Positions 12,260 to 21,707 of a stretch of DNA of 64,000 nt are shown here, one piece after another. Source of the stretch: Rehmannia glutinosa (lineage: Eukaryota > Streptophyta > Magnoliopsida > Lamiales > Orobanchaceae); assembly GCA_016081115.2 (NCBI GenBank), contig CM071935.1:26764653-26828652 (forward strand). The letters are read 5' to 3'. The position numbers and the translations under genes were made by a program. The notes beneath the pieces are model-generated. The model made no database searches, was not told the origin of the DNA, and was given only the letters and a program-made list of their open reading frames with translations. Position 1 is the first letter of the stretch; the number at the start of each line of letters is the position of its first letter.

Positions 12260-12487
12260 TCACAAGGTTGGGTTACTGCTATGAACATTCTTTAATTTGT
12301 GGATTTTAAACCCATTCCCTTTAACAATTTTATACAATGGATCTCGATTTATGCCTTTTGTAAGCGGATCCGCAAGGTTTTCCTTTGACTTCACGTAGTC
12401 AACCGAAATAACCCCATTTGAAATCAACTGTTTATTGGTATTGTGTCTTCGACAAAAAATATCTAGACTTACCTCATTCCTTTCCAA
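12260..12487 (-). pseudogene. copia RNase H C-terminus (remnant)
   Basis: The minus-strand frame contains FCRRHNT..QLISNGVISVDYV followed by KSKENLADPLTKGI, the conserved tail of Ty1/copia RNase H. Only the last ~70 residues remain. The catalytic core and all of reverse transcriptase are absent; the frame enters directly from an integrase-like sequence upstream, so a large internal deletion joined integrase to RNase H. Confidence 0.85.
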
Positions 12488-12715
12488 GAAAAGACACCTT
12501 TAATAAATACAACATTTCTTGATTTAATGATCGTACCATCATTTATATCATGAATGCCGAATTTATTTCCCTGGGTGCTTCTACTTTAGCCAAAGCACCC
12601 CCACACTTCAAGGTATTCTCCTTTATGTGGTTTGCTAAAGTAAAGCTTCCCCTTCCAACTTCTGGTATCTTTGTTCAACACAAGATTTTCCAGAACATTT
12701 ATGGCTCTCGGCCAT
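12488..12715 (-). pseudogene. copia integrase C-terminal scrap
   Basis: The minus strand encodes pieces resembling the copia integrase tail: YLEVWGCF in the position of the conserved YLKVWGC motif (near 12,600), then NDGTIIKSRNVVFIKGVFS just before the RNase H remnant. At least one frameshift or stop interrupts it. Catalytic DDE residues are not present. Confidence 0.6.
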
Positions 12716-13049
12716 TTTGCTTTTATTTTGTTAGAACATTGTCCCGATAATCCAGTTAGAATCTCGTTCTAATAGATTTCAGACCTTAGTCCTAACATGT
12801 GTGTAACCTTCGATCTTATCACACCTTTAGTAACACTTCGTATTTGACTTAATAGTGTGTATACCTCTAGTGTTACAACACTTTGGTCAACACTTAATGC
12901 AATTGTGGTTTTGGTCCCACAACACTTTTGGCAACACATTCTGTTACATTTAAAAAATGCAACAGAAACTCCACTGGTGTTCCATAAAAGTGTGGTCACA
13001 CCCCCACAATTGTCGATTTACATTCAGAATCCCGGTTGTCTTCCTCAAT
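12716..13049. other. spacer in copia A with GTGTT/AACAC-rich sequence
   Basis: About 330 bp separating gag from the integrase scrap. It is rich in repeated AACACTT / GTGTTG-like motifs (e.g. TTACAACACTTTGG, CACAACACTTTTGG), which look like the subterminal repeats of a small DNA transposon, but I could not define ends. No coding assigned. Confidence 0.35.
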
Positions 13050-13642
13050 TCAAAGTTGAACTATCAAATCCTCAAGCCCCATTTCCTTTCGCTTGTGCTT
13101 GAGGTAGTTCTTAAAATCTTTCCATGTTGGCGGCAATTTGTCGATAATCGCAGCCACATGGAATGACTCACTCAGAATCATCCCTTCAGACACTAAGTCG
13201 TGAAGTATGATCTGAATTTCTTGCACTTGGCTAATCACCGTCGTGGTGTCAACCATTTTATAATCCAAAAATTTGTCGACAACACATATTTTTGTGCTGG
13301 CATCTTCTATTTTATACTTCTTTTCCAAAGAGTCCCACAACTCTTTGGATATTTTGAACGAACTATAGACGTTATAGTGGGTGTCTTCTAGCCCGTTCAA
13401 AATATAGTTTTGACACAGAAAATCGTTGTTATGCCAAGCATCCACAGCGATTGTCCGTTGGTTGTCGATTTCTTAATCACCAACGGTAGGGGGTCCTCCT
13501 TCAGAAAACGAGACAGTCCCAAGGTGGTAAGGTAGAACAACATCTTTTGTTGCCAGCGTTTGAAGTCAACGCCGGAGAACTTGGGCGGCTTTGTGCCGTG
13601 AGCAGGAGCAGCATCCTTCGAAGTGAACGAAACTGAAGCCAT
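13050..13642 (-). pseudogene. copia gag (frameshifted)
   Basis: The start MASVSFTSKDAAP at 13,642 leads into KFSGVDFKRWQQKMLFYL, a typical copia gag N-terminus. A frameshift near 13,420 moves the reading to a second frame with NYILNGLEDTHYNVYSS, KELWDSLEKKYK and KLPPTWKDFKNYLKHKRKEM, the UBN2-type gag core. The CCHC zinc knuckle expected after this core is missing because the element is deleted beyond 13,050. Role in an intact element: capsid formation around retrotransposon RNA. Confidence 0.85.
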
Positions 13643-13680
13643 CGTCTTGAACAGAAATGTATGTTTTTTCATCTTGCGAT

Positions 13681-14651
13681 TGTTGGGTAAAAATTTGGGA
13701 AGGTTTTGTTTCGGCTTTGTTTGGAGATGGCTAGTGTTTATATATATATATGTGTGGCTAGTCGAGGCCTAAATTAGTTTCAGTCTCCACAAGACGAAAA
13801 CGCCCCATATTAGTTCCTAAGATACAACGACTTTTCTATTTCGAGTTTACATCACTTACAAAATCGAAATTACAGCGAACAAAAAAAGATGTTTGATACT
13901 TTCAAGCTTTTAAGGAAGAAATGTCAAGATGTTGTAAATGCAAATGACCGTTTATTAATCTGACGTTTTTTTCTATGTTAATTCATCTGCAGAGGTCACA
14001 TTATAAAGGCATTAAGGTGTCCGGATGGAAAAAACATGTCTTTTGGCTCGAAAAGACATGTTTACACCGAACAGGTGCATCTGTTCAGAGGTTCGCATCG
14101 ATGCACGACCAGGCGCACGGCCCATGCTTGGATGCGAATGAATTGACAAAGTTTCGACTTGACGCACAACTCGTGCTCAGATGCGAACAAGTTCGACTTG
14201 ACGCACGACCCGACGCATGGGCTGTGCGTCCTCCCGTGCTTGAATGCGAAGCACTTCAATTGGAAATCCGTTAATTAAAATTAATTCATTATTAACTTTA
14301 AAGGTTTTTGGTCGAAAAAGAATAAGGGCCTTGAAGCCCAAGCCCAGCCCACGACCCCGACAGGCCGGCGGTGGCGGTGCACGCGCGCGTGTGTGCTTTG
14401 AACAAAACCCAAAGCGTGTAGGTCCTCACCCCTTTAAAAACTTGGGTGCCCCCAAGGGCCCAAACCTATAAGTCCAACTTGGGACTTATCAAGTGAGCAA
14501 AATTTGCCTCTTTTTCCTATGTGGGATGGAACATTTCTCCTTTCCCACATTTTTCATTTTCCATACCATTTTCTAGTATGGAGTGGCTAATCTGTAGCAT
14601 TAATTTCTCATTCACCCAGAATTGGTTTTGAGAAATTCCAAATGCTATTCT

Positions 14652-14652
<1 letters not shown>
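13681..14652 (-). repeat. 5' LTR of copia A, truncated
   Basis: Starts TGTTGGGTAAAAATTTGGG on the plus strand directly after the gag leader and matches the 3' LTR until AAATGCTATTCTC, where a (TA)n tract begins. The last ~85 bp of the LTR do not reappear on the far side of the TA-element train, so the junction is a truncation, not a clean insertion. It also has a shorter GC-rich minisatellite than the 3' LTR. Confidence 0.8.

Positions 14653-14653
<1 letters not shown>

Positions 14654-14686
<33 letters not shown>
14654..14686. repeat. (TA)n microsatellite, left edge of the train
   Basis: About 16 TA units separating the truncated copia LTR from element E1. Confidence 0.9.
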
Positions 14687-14688
<2 letters not shown>

Positions 14689-16074
14689 GGGAGGATACAA
14701 TGAGACCACATATTATAGTGAGACAATGTGGACTCATCTCAACCCTCTCTTATATATATCAATGGCTAAGATAAATAGGGGTTAAAATTACATTAAATAT
14801 TTAATTAAGGCAAAATAAGGGTATAATTGTCAAAACAAACATGTGGGGGACCATCCAAATATGGAATCAGTTATTAGGAGAGAGAAAATCACGTGAGGAG
14901 AGAGAAAATCACGCTGGAGAGAGAAAATCACGCATGTGCTATGTCATGCAGTATGATGTACACTTATCATATATTTGTTGCATACTTAACACTATTTTAC
15001 GTATGTTTAGCATAATTTTACTGCATATTAAAATGGTCAAACAAAAACATGTGGGGACCGTGAATCAAGGAACCCGTTATAGAGAGAGAATCACACTCAT
15101 TAACATGTGGGGACCGTGGATTAAGTAAAATGAATTATAAAGAGAAAGAAAATCATGCTCATTATTGTACTGTATATTTAACATATATTTAATGTATATT
15201 TAACACTATTATATTGTATATTTAACATATTTGTACTGCGTATTACAATTGTCAAACAAAAATATAAGTTTACAACAAAACACATATAAGTATACAACAG
15301 AACACATGTAAGTATACAACAAAAAATATATGTATACAACAACATAAATACATACATAAAAAATTAACTACTTATACATCAAAATACATCTAAGTATACA
15401 TCGAAAAATATCTAAGTGTACAATAATCCTCACTGCCTCCTCGTAAGCCCTCGTTTTCTCCACGTCAGCATCGTCTTCTTCACCAATCCTCCAAACCTGT
15501 CTTTTATACTGAAATCCCAAAAATATCCCAACCACATTGTATCATGTATTATTTTCTCAAAAAAAAATGTATCATGTATTTCAGTTTATTGGTTTTCATA
15601 TACTTTTTTTTTGATCGGTTTGGTTTTCATATACTTAATTCATCTAAATGTATATTCCAATTATATTTCAGAAAAAAAATCACAAATTTAAAATACAAAT
15701 CTGAATTGAATTGCAACAGGTGCAATTTCTTTTATTCATAATCAAGACAAGCTCACGCCTTGCACGCCGTTCCCCACCACCGCTTTGATGGAATCCGAGT
15801 ATTTTCTGAGGAACTCATGGCGGAGATCCGGCGGCACATGCCAGAATTTGAAGAGGGTGTATCGTTTGGAGAGCTCTTGTTGGATGTAAATCCAGAGCGT
15901 GCAGATTAGGAGAACACCGATTGGAGAATTACATAACTGCCCTTTTCAACTTTAAAATAAATCTAAAATGATTATTAAATTGAGAAAATCTTAAACATCT
16001 AAAATTTGAGATTTGTGGCTAGGATTAGTCCACACTGTCTCACTCTAATTATGTGGTCTCACTTGATCCTATTC
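14687..16074. mobile_element. TA-tract TIR element E1
   Basis: Left end GAGGATACAATGAGACCACA...GTGAGACAATGTGGACTCAT; the right end, reverse-complemented, reads AGGATCAAGTGAGACCACAT...GTGAGACAGTGTGGACTAAT. The TIRs are about 50 bp and imperfect. About 1.39 kb, bounded on both sides by TA tracts. Subterminal sequence repeats motifs such as TATTTAACA and GTCAAACAAAAA..ATGTGGGGACC. The 3' third carries a gene-like fragment (15,742-15,921, minus). There is no transposase. Ends and the first ~850 bp match E2; the cargo does not. Confidence 0.82.
15742..15921 (-). pseudogene. captured fragment resembling hydroxy(phenyl)pyruvate reductase N-terminus
   Basis: An uninterrupted 59-codon minus-strand frame reads IGVLLICTLW.., QQELSKRYTLFKFW, FLRKYSDSIKAVVGNGVQG, then stops. 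It resembles the N-terminus of plant D-2-hydroxyacid dehydrogenases of the HPR2/HPPR type, where a short IGVLM strand is followed by LEQELxKRF.LFRFW and SIRAVVGN before the NAD-binding domain. Only this first lobe is present. Upstream ATG, Rossmann fold and catalytic Arg/Glu/His region are absent, and similarity ends at VQG just before the stop. It lies inside E1 and is absent from E2, so it looks like host exon sequence captured by the transposon. Assignment is from memory of the family; the fragment cannot encode an enzyme. Confidence 0.6.
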
Positions 16075-16104
16075 TATATATATATATATATGTATGTATG
16101 TATA
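16075..16104. repeat. TA/TATG tract between E1 and E2
   Basis: Short (TA)n followed by (TATG)n. It is the only sequence between two complete elements. Confidence 0.85.
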
Positions 16105-17443
16105 GGAGGAGGTTAAAATGAGACCACATATTATAGTGAGACAATGTGGACTCATCTCAACCCTCCTTTAGTTATATCAATGGCTAACATAAATAGGGGT
16201 TATAATTACATTAAATATTTAATTAAATCAAAATAAGGGTATATTAGTCAAATTACCCAAGTGGGGGACCATCTAAATATGGAATCAGTTATTAGGAGAG
16301 AGAAAATCACGCTAGAGAGAGAAAATCACGCATGTGCTCTGCCATGCAGTATGATGTACACTTATCATATATTTGCTGTATATTTAACACTATTTTACTG
16401 TATGTTTAACATAATTTTACTGCATATTAAAATGGTCAAACAAAAAAATGTGGGGACCGTGAATCAAGGAATCAGTTATATATAGAGAGAGAATCACGCT
16501 CATTAATATGTGGGGACCGTGAATTAAGTAAATCAATTATAGAGAGAGAGAGAGAGAAAATCACGCTCATTATTGTCTTTGTATATTTAGCATATATTTG
16601 ATGTACACTTAACACTATTTTCTTTGTATGTTTAACATAATTTTACTTTATTATTAAAATGGTCAAACAAAAAAATATAAGTATACAACAAAACACATAT
16701 AAGTATACAACAAAACACACATAAGTATACATAAAAAACATAAATACACAACAACATAAATACATACATTAAAAATTAATCGCTTATACAAAGAAAACAC
16801 ATCTAAGTATACATCGAAAAACATCTAAGTGTACGATGTCGTCACACGCCTCCTAGTAGGCCCTCGTTTTCTCCACGTCGGCATCGTCTTCTTCACCAAT
16901 CCTCCAATCATGTCCTTTATTCTGAAACCCCAAAAAATAATTGTATCCTCCCATAAATTTCAAATACCAACATGTTGTTCTCTGATTCAATCAGCACCAC
17001 TCTAGAAACAAAATCAGGCCAACTCCATTTGCCAGACATGATTCATAGTTCCCCTGCGCAGGGATGATTTTCATTAGAGCCATTTGCTAATTTGGTGGAA
17101 GAGTACTTGTCGGCTGAGAGGTAGCTAAAGCAAAGAACCAATGCATTCGTTCATCTGCTTGGGGCGATCAAGTTTTTCTGAAGATGATTGTAGCCTCTCC
17201 AGCACAAAAATAGGATGAGATGAATGGAAGCTCATCGAACGTGAGCAGCTTGTAGACCATTCCATACAAAATTGAAAAGATATTAATTAATTATACAATT
17301 ACAATGCTACTCTTTTCAGGTTTAAAATAAATTGAAAATGATTATTAAATTGGATAAATCCCAACCATCTAAAAGTAAAGATGTGTGGCTAGGGTTAGTC
17401 CACACTGTCTCACTCTAATTATCTGGTCTCATTTGATCATATT

Positions 17444-17445
<2 letters not shown>
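16105..17445. mobile_element. TA-tract TIR element E2, sister of E1
   Basis: Left end GGAGGAGGTTAAAATGAGAC then GTGAGACAATGTGGACTCAT. The right end, reverse-complemented, has ATCAAATGAGACCAGATAAT then GTGAGACAGTGTGGACTAA. About 1.34 kb. Nearly collinear with E1 through the subterminal repeats up to CTCGTTTTCTCCACGTC..CATCGTCTTCTTCACC (16,863-16,903), then carries a different interior until about 17,300, where the shared right end resumes. No transposase. Confidence 0.82.
16960..17275 (-). other. E2-specific cargo, coding-like but unidentified
   Basis: Replaces the reductase-like fragment of E1. On the minus strand two short frames join with a frameshift: one with MVYKLLTFDELPFISS, the next with HPIFVLERLQSSSEKLDRPK and MNECIGSLL, then a stop and QVLFHQISKWL. 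The composition looks more like host coding sequence than the AT-rich element arms. I do not recognise the family; it may be a captured exon or chance. Confidence 0.35.

Positions 17446-17493
<48 letters not shown>
17446..17493. repeat. (TA)n tract between E2 and E3
   Basis: About 24 TA units, the longest junction in the train. Confidence 0.9.
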
Positions 17494-17495
<2 letters not shown>

Positions 17496-18825
17496 AGGAT
17501 CAAGTGAGACCATGACTTGACTAGGTGAGACAATGGACTAATCTCAACCATCCCCACTATTAATCAATGGGTATGATTTAATGGATAAAAAATATATTAA
17601 AACATTAATTTAATCAACATAAGGGTAGTAGGGTAATATAACATAACAAAGTTTTTACAAAAATGGAATCAAATTTCTTTCTCTCTCATACATCTCTTAA
17701 TCTCATCGTCTCTCTCTCTCTCTCTGTCTCCCCCCTCTCTCTCTCTCTCTCAATTTCTCCATTAACGCAAAACTATGTACTACATAACACTGCCATTAAT
17801 AATCTCCATCTCCATCGCAAATTCAGATCACAATTCTCCATAACCACTGCCATTAACAGTTCATGAAAATTACAGAGAAATAGCAGAAAAAATCGGTGCA
17901 ATATTACAGAGACATAACGAACAGTAAGTTCGAATCATGATGATGAATCATCAGTCGTCGAAAAAATTATATCCAACAGAATCAATGGTGTGGACATCGA
18001 TGGAGAAATCGAAACTGGCCATTAACATAAACTCTTAAAAAACTGTAATTTTCACGAATAAGACGATGCATAGATACTTATAAAATGATGTATAGATACT
18101 TATGAAACGATGCATAGGTACTTACGAAATGATGCATATATCTATATAATATTACATATTTGAAATTATGCAACAAAATTAACTAAATATGCATTGTATG
18201 AAAACTATCTATGCAACGTAAAAAAACTAATATGCAGTACAATATACCCAACTATGCAAGGCGTCATAAACTATGCAACAAAATCAACTAACTATGCATT
18301 ATCTAGAAACTATTTATGCAGTGTGGAATAACTAAATATGCAGTACATTATGTAACATACCATTTTCATAATTTCCAAAAAGCAACATCCCATTTTCATA
18401 ACTAACTATGCATTATATAGAAACTATTTATGCAGTACAGAATAACTAAATATGCAATGTACATTATGTTCAACTATGTCTTATTGTCGTAAAACAATAC
18501 AACAAAATATTTATATATGCATTATTTAATAGCTAATTAAGCAGTAGAAGAATCCTAATTATACTGTAAATTAAAAAAATGGAAAGAAATCTGCTTCCTT
18601 AATTAACGCCATTAAATCCGATGGTTATAATCTCACCCCATAAAAACGGTTAAAAAAAGTCAAACATACCAGAAAAACCGGTGGGTATAATTGATTCGAA
18701 TTACAAAATTACCCTTAAACTGAGCGAAAATCAGGAAAAAAAAATTAATCACATCCATTCATTTTCTAAGATTAATGGGTAAGATGAGTCGACACTTAGG
18801 GAGGATGGTCTCATTTGAACCAAAT

Positions 18826-18827
<2 letters not shown>
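17494..18827 (+). mobile_element. TA-tract TIR element E3
   Basis: Left end GGAGGATCAAGTGAGACCAT and GGTGAGACAATGGACTAATC. The right end, reverse-complemented, reads GGATTTGGTTCAAATGAGAC then a TGTCGACTCATCTTACCCAT segment. About 1.33 kb. A TC-rich block (17,700-17,760) near the left end looks like a 5' leader. Subterminal repeats are of the type TATGCATTAT.TAGAAACTAT and TATGCAGTAC, different from E1/E2/E4. E5 is the same element in the opposite orientation. Confidence 0.82.
17918..18025 (+). other. short frame shared by E3 and E5
   Basis: 36 codons including stop, containing NHDDESSVVEKIISN and INGVDIDGEIET. The inverted copy in E5 (20,839-20,946, minus) is the same length and also open. 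Of the differences I can count between the two in the better-conserved part, four of six fall at third codon positions, as expected for a once-coding segment. No start codon; it may be an exon remnant of a captured gene or of the element's own gene. Family unknown. Confidence 0.3.

Positions 18828-18857
<30 letters not shown>
18828..18857. repeat. (TA)n tract between E3 and E4
   Basis: About 14 TA units. Confidence 0.9.
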
Positions 18858-18860
<3 letters not shown>

Positions 18861-19444
18861 ATCCAGGATCCAACGAGACCACATTTTATGGTGAGACAAT
18901 GTGGACTGATCTCAACCATCTCCTATATACATCAAAGGCTAGGATTAATATATGATAATAATACATTAACCAATTAATTAAATCCCCAATAAAGGTAAAA
19001 TTGTTAAACAAAATATGTGGGGACCGTCCAATATGGAATCAATTATGGAGAGAGAGAGAATCACACTCATTATCATGTGGGGGCCCGTGTATGTGCTTTC
19101 TGCGATGATTATACAATATATTTAACATATATTTACTGTATTTTAACACTATTATCTTTGTATATTTAACATATATTACTACATATTTAACACTATTATC
19201 TTTGTATATTTAACATATATGTCTTTGCATGCTAAAATTGTCAAACAAAAACATGTGGGGACCGTGAATTAATGAATCGAGTTATAGAGAGAGATAATTA
19301 CACTCATTATTATATTATATAATTAACATATATTTACTTTGCATATTTTACACTATTATAATGTATGTTTAACATATATATGTCTATATCTATATTGAAA
19401 TTGTCAAACAAAAATATGTGGGGACCGAGAATTAATGAATCAGT

Positions 19445-19482
<38 letters not shown>

Positions 19483-19991
19483 CACGCTCATTAACATGTG
19501 AGGATCGTGAATTAAGGAATCAATTATAGAGTGAGAGAATCACGCTCATTATTATACTATATATTTAACATAGATTTACTGCATATTTAACATTATCATA
19601 CTGCATATTTAACATATGTGTACTGTATATAAAATTGTCAAACAAAAATATGTGGGGACCGTGAATTAAGGAATCAATTATAGAGACAGAGAGAATCACG
19701 CTCATTATTATACTGTATATTTAACATATATTTACTGCATATTTAACACTATTATACTATATGTTTAACATATATGTACTGCATATTAAAATTGTCAAAC
19801 AAAAATATGCGTGGACCGTGAATTAAGGAATCGGTTATATTGCAAATGACTAATCTACCATAATTCGAATTAAAATAAAATAAACATGCTTAACACTCAA
19901 TTAAATCTTAGCCTTTGAAAAAATTAAATAAATGGACAGCATTAGTCCACACTGTCTTACCCCAAGAATGTGGTCTCATTTGATCCAATCC
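18858..19991. mobile_element. TA-tract TIR element E4
   Basis: Left end AGGATCCAACGAGACCACAT then GTGAGACAATGTGGACTGAT. The right end, reverse-complemented, reads GGATTGGATCAAATGAGACC then GTAAGACAGTGTGGACTAAT. About 1.13 kb. The interior is almost entirely tandem ~155-240 bp units and contains no gene-like cargo. It shares its subterminal motif set with E1 and E2. Confidence 0.82.
18990..19850 (+). repeat. tandem internal units of E4
   Basis: Five units can be anchored on TTGTCAAACAAAAA.ATGTGG (near 18,998, 19,237, 19,398, 19,635, 19,790), each followed by GGACCGTGAATTAA.GAATC, a GAGAGA run, ATCACGCTCATTA and TATTTAACATATATTTACTG. Spacing varies from about 155 to 240 bp through changes in GA length and internal indels. 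Confidence 0.75.
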
Positions 19992-20013
19992 ATATATATA
20001 TATATATATATAT
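19992..20013. repeat. (TA)n tract between E4 and E5
   Basis: About 11 TA units. Confidence 0.9.
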
Positions 20014-21289
20014 GATTTGGTTCAAATGAGACCACCCTCCCTAGGTGAGACAGTGTGGACTCATCTTACCCATTGATCTTAAAAAATGAAGGGATGTGAT
20101 TAATTCATTTTTTTAATTATTCCTAATTTTTGCCGATTTAACGGGTAAGGTTGTAATTTTGTAATTCAAATTAGTGGTCTCAGCGGATTTTTGGTATGTT
20201 TGACTTTTTGAAATCGTTTTTTATGGGCTGAGATTGAAACTGCCGGATTTAGTGGCGTAATTTAAGGAAACAGTTTTCTTTCCAAATATTTTTATTTTAC
20301 AGTATAGTTAGGGTTCTTCTACTGCTTAATTATCTATCAAATAATACATATTTAGTTATTTTATTGGCACTGTTTTACGAAAACAAAACATAATTGAATA
20401 TAACGTACTGCATATTTAGTTATTCCACTGCATAAATAGGTTTAATATAATGCATATTTAGTTATGAAAATGGGATGTTGGTTTTTGGAAATTATGAAAA
20501 TGAGATGTTACATAATGTACTGCATATTTAGTTATTCCACACTGCATAGATAGTTTCTAGATAATACATAGTTAGTTGATTTTGTTGCAGAGTTTATGAC
20601 GCCTTGCATAGTTGGGTATACTATACTACATATTAGTTTTTTTACGCTGCATAGATAGTTTTCAAATAATGCATAATTAGTTGATTTTTGTTGCATATTT
20701 TCAAATATTTAATATCCTGCAGATATATGCATCTTTTCATAAGTATCTGTGCATTGTTTCATAAGTATCTATATATCATTTTATAAGTATCTATGCATCG
20801 TCTGATTCGTGAAAATTACAGTTTTTTAAGAGTTTATGTTAATGGTCAGTCTCGAGTTCTCCATCGATGTCTACACCATTGATGCTGTTGGATATAATTT
20901 TTTCCACGACTGATGATTCATCATCATGTTTCGAACTCACTATTCGCTATTTCTCTGTAATATTGCACCATTTTTTTTGTTTTTTCTTTGTAAATCATGA
21001 ACTGTAATTTTCGAGTTCTTCACAGTTTTTTTTTATTTGCGTAAATGGAGGAATTAGAGATGGGGGGAGACACGTTAGATTGAGAGATGTATGAGAGAAA
21101 AGAGATTTGATTCCATTTTTGTAACTACTTTGTTATGTTATTTTACCCTACTACCCTTATATTGATTAAATTAATATTTTAATATATTTTTTATCCCTTA
21201 AATCATGTCCATTGATAGTGAGTGATGATTGAGATTAGTCCATCGTTTATTAATCACCTGTTATAGAGGCGATCTCACTTGACCTCCCC
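20014..21289 (-). mobile_element. TA-tract TIR element E5 (inverted copy of E3)
   Basis: Its left end GATTTGGTTCAAATGAGACC matches the reverse complement of E3's right end, and interior landmarks appear in reverse complement order (GACGCCTTGCATAGTTGGGT here versus CCCAACTATGCAAGGCGTC in E3). The right end reads CACTTGACCTCCCC before the TA tract. About 1.28 kb. E3 and E5 form a large inverted repeat around E4. Confidence 0.82.
20839..20946 (-). other. E5 copy of the short E3 frame
   Basis: Open for the same 36 codons as 17,918-18,025 (contains KHDDESSVVEKIISN and INGVDIDGELET). See that entry. Confidence 0.3.
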
Positions 21290-21309
21290 TATATATATAT
21301 ATATATATA
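21290..21309. repeat. (TA)n tract, right edge of the train
   Basis: About 10 TA units. Beyond it the sequence is not the missing copia LTR end, so the train does not simply interrupt the LTR. Confidence 0.85.
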
Positions 21310-21707
21310 AATTAATTATATTAAACTTATGATACCATATAAAAATATATTGACAATTGGACATGTTCATACTTGCTCAGTGTGTAAGAAACCGGAACAG
21401 AGCTGTACACGAAAAGCGTTGCAGCCAATAGGAAACAATCACCCTTTCGTTGGGTGGGGCCCGTCGGTGCATTCAATCCCAGAGTATTTTGGCCGCACTC
21501 GGTAATGTCTCCTCAACCGTGCGTCGGCGCATCGTAGATTTTGTCACTATTATTATTGCCCAAGATATCAGTGGGTCCCACTTCTAGATTTTAATTAGAA
21601 AAAGAAGTCACGCCCACACTATTTCTTTTATGGTACTAATATTTATATATATATTCTTGAGGTGGCCCTTCAAAATTTGGACTATTAAATACTTCGAAAA
21701 GAAAAGT
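21310..21707. other. low-copy-looking DNA with CCAAT sequence
   Basis: About 400 bp of more balanced composition (GCAGCCAATAGGAAACAATC, GGGTGGGGCCCGTCGGTGCA, CCGTGCGTCGGCGCATCG). I see no repeat partner in the window and no reading frame of note. It could be a host upstream region or an unrecognised element; the CCAAT motif alone is not evidence for a promoter. Confidence 0.3.

Larger units (their letters stand above)
10616..14652 (-). mobile_element. Ty1/copia retrotransposon A, internally deleted
   Basis: Two homologous LTRs (10,616-11,747 and 13,681-14,652) bracket 1.9 kb that reads gag, a scrap of integrase and the last part of RNase H, in that order on the minus strand. The minus-strand 3' LTR starts TGTTGGAATTTGG right after CATGTGGGGAT, a plausible polypurine tract. 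Reverse transcriptase, protease and most of integrase are missing. The outer end of the 5' LTR is cut off at a (TA)n tract by the TA-element train. Non-functional. Confidence 0.85.

Noticed and set aside
15360..16850. CRISPR-like reading of repeated AAGTATACAACAAAACACATAT units in E1/E2
   Set aside because: The repeats are irregular AT-rich subterminal motifs in a plant transposon, without uniform spacers; CRISPR arrays are not expected in this type of DNA.
21310..21707. Host gene promoter
   Set aside because: A CCAAT motif and balanced composition are not sufficient; no transcription start, TATA box or downstream coding sequence could be linked to it.
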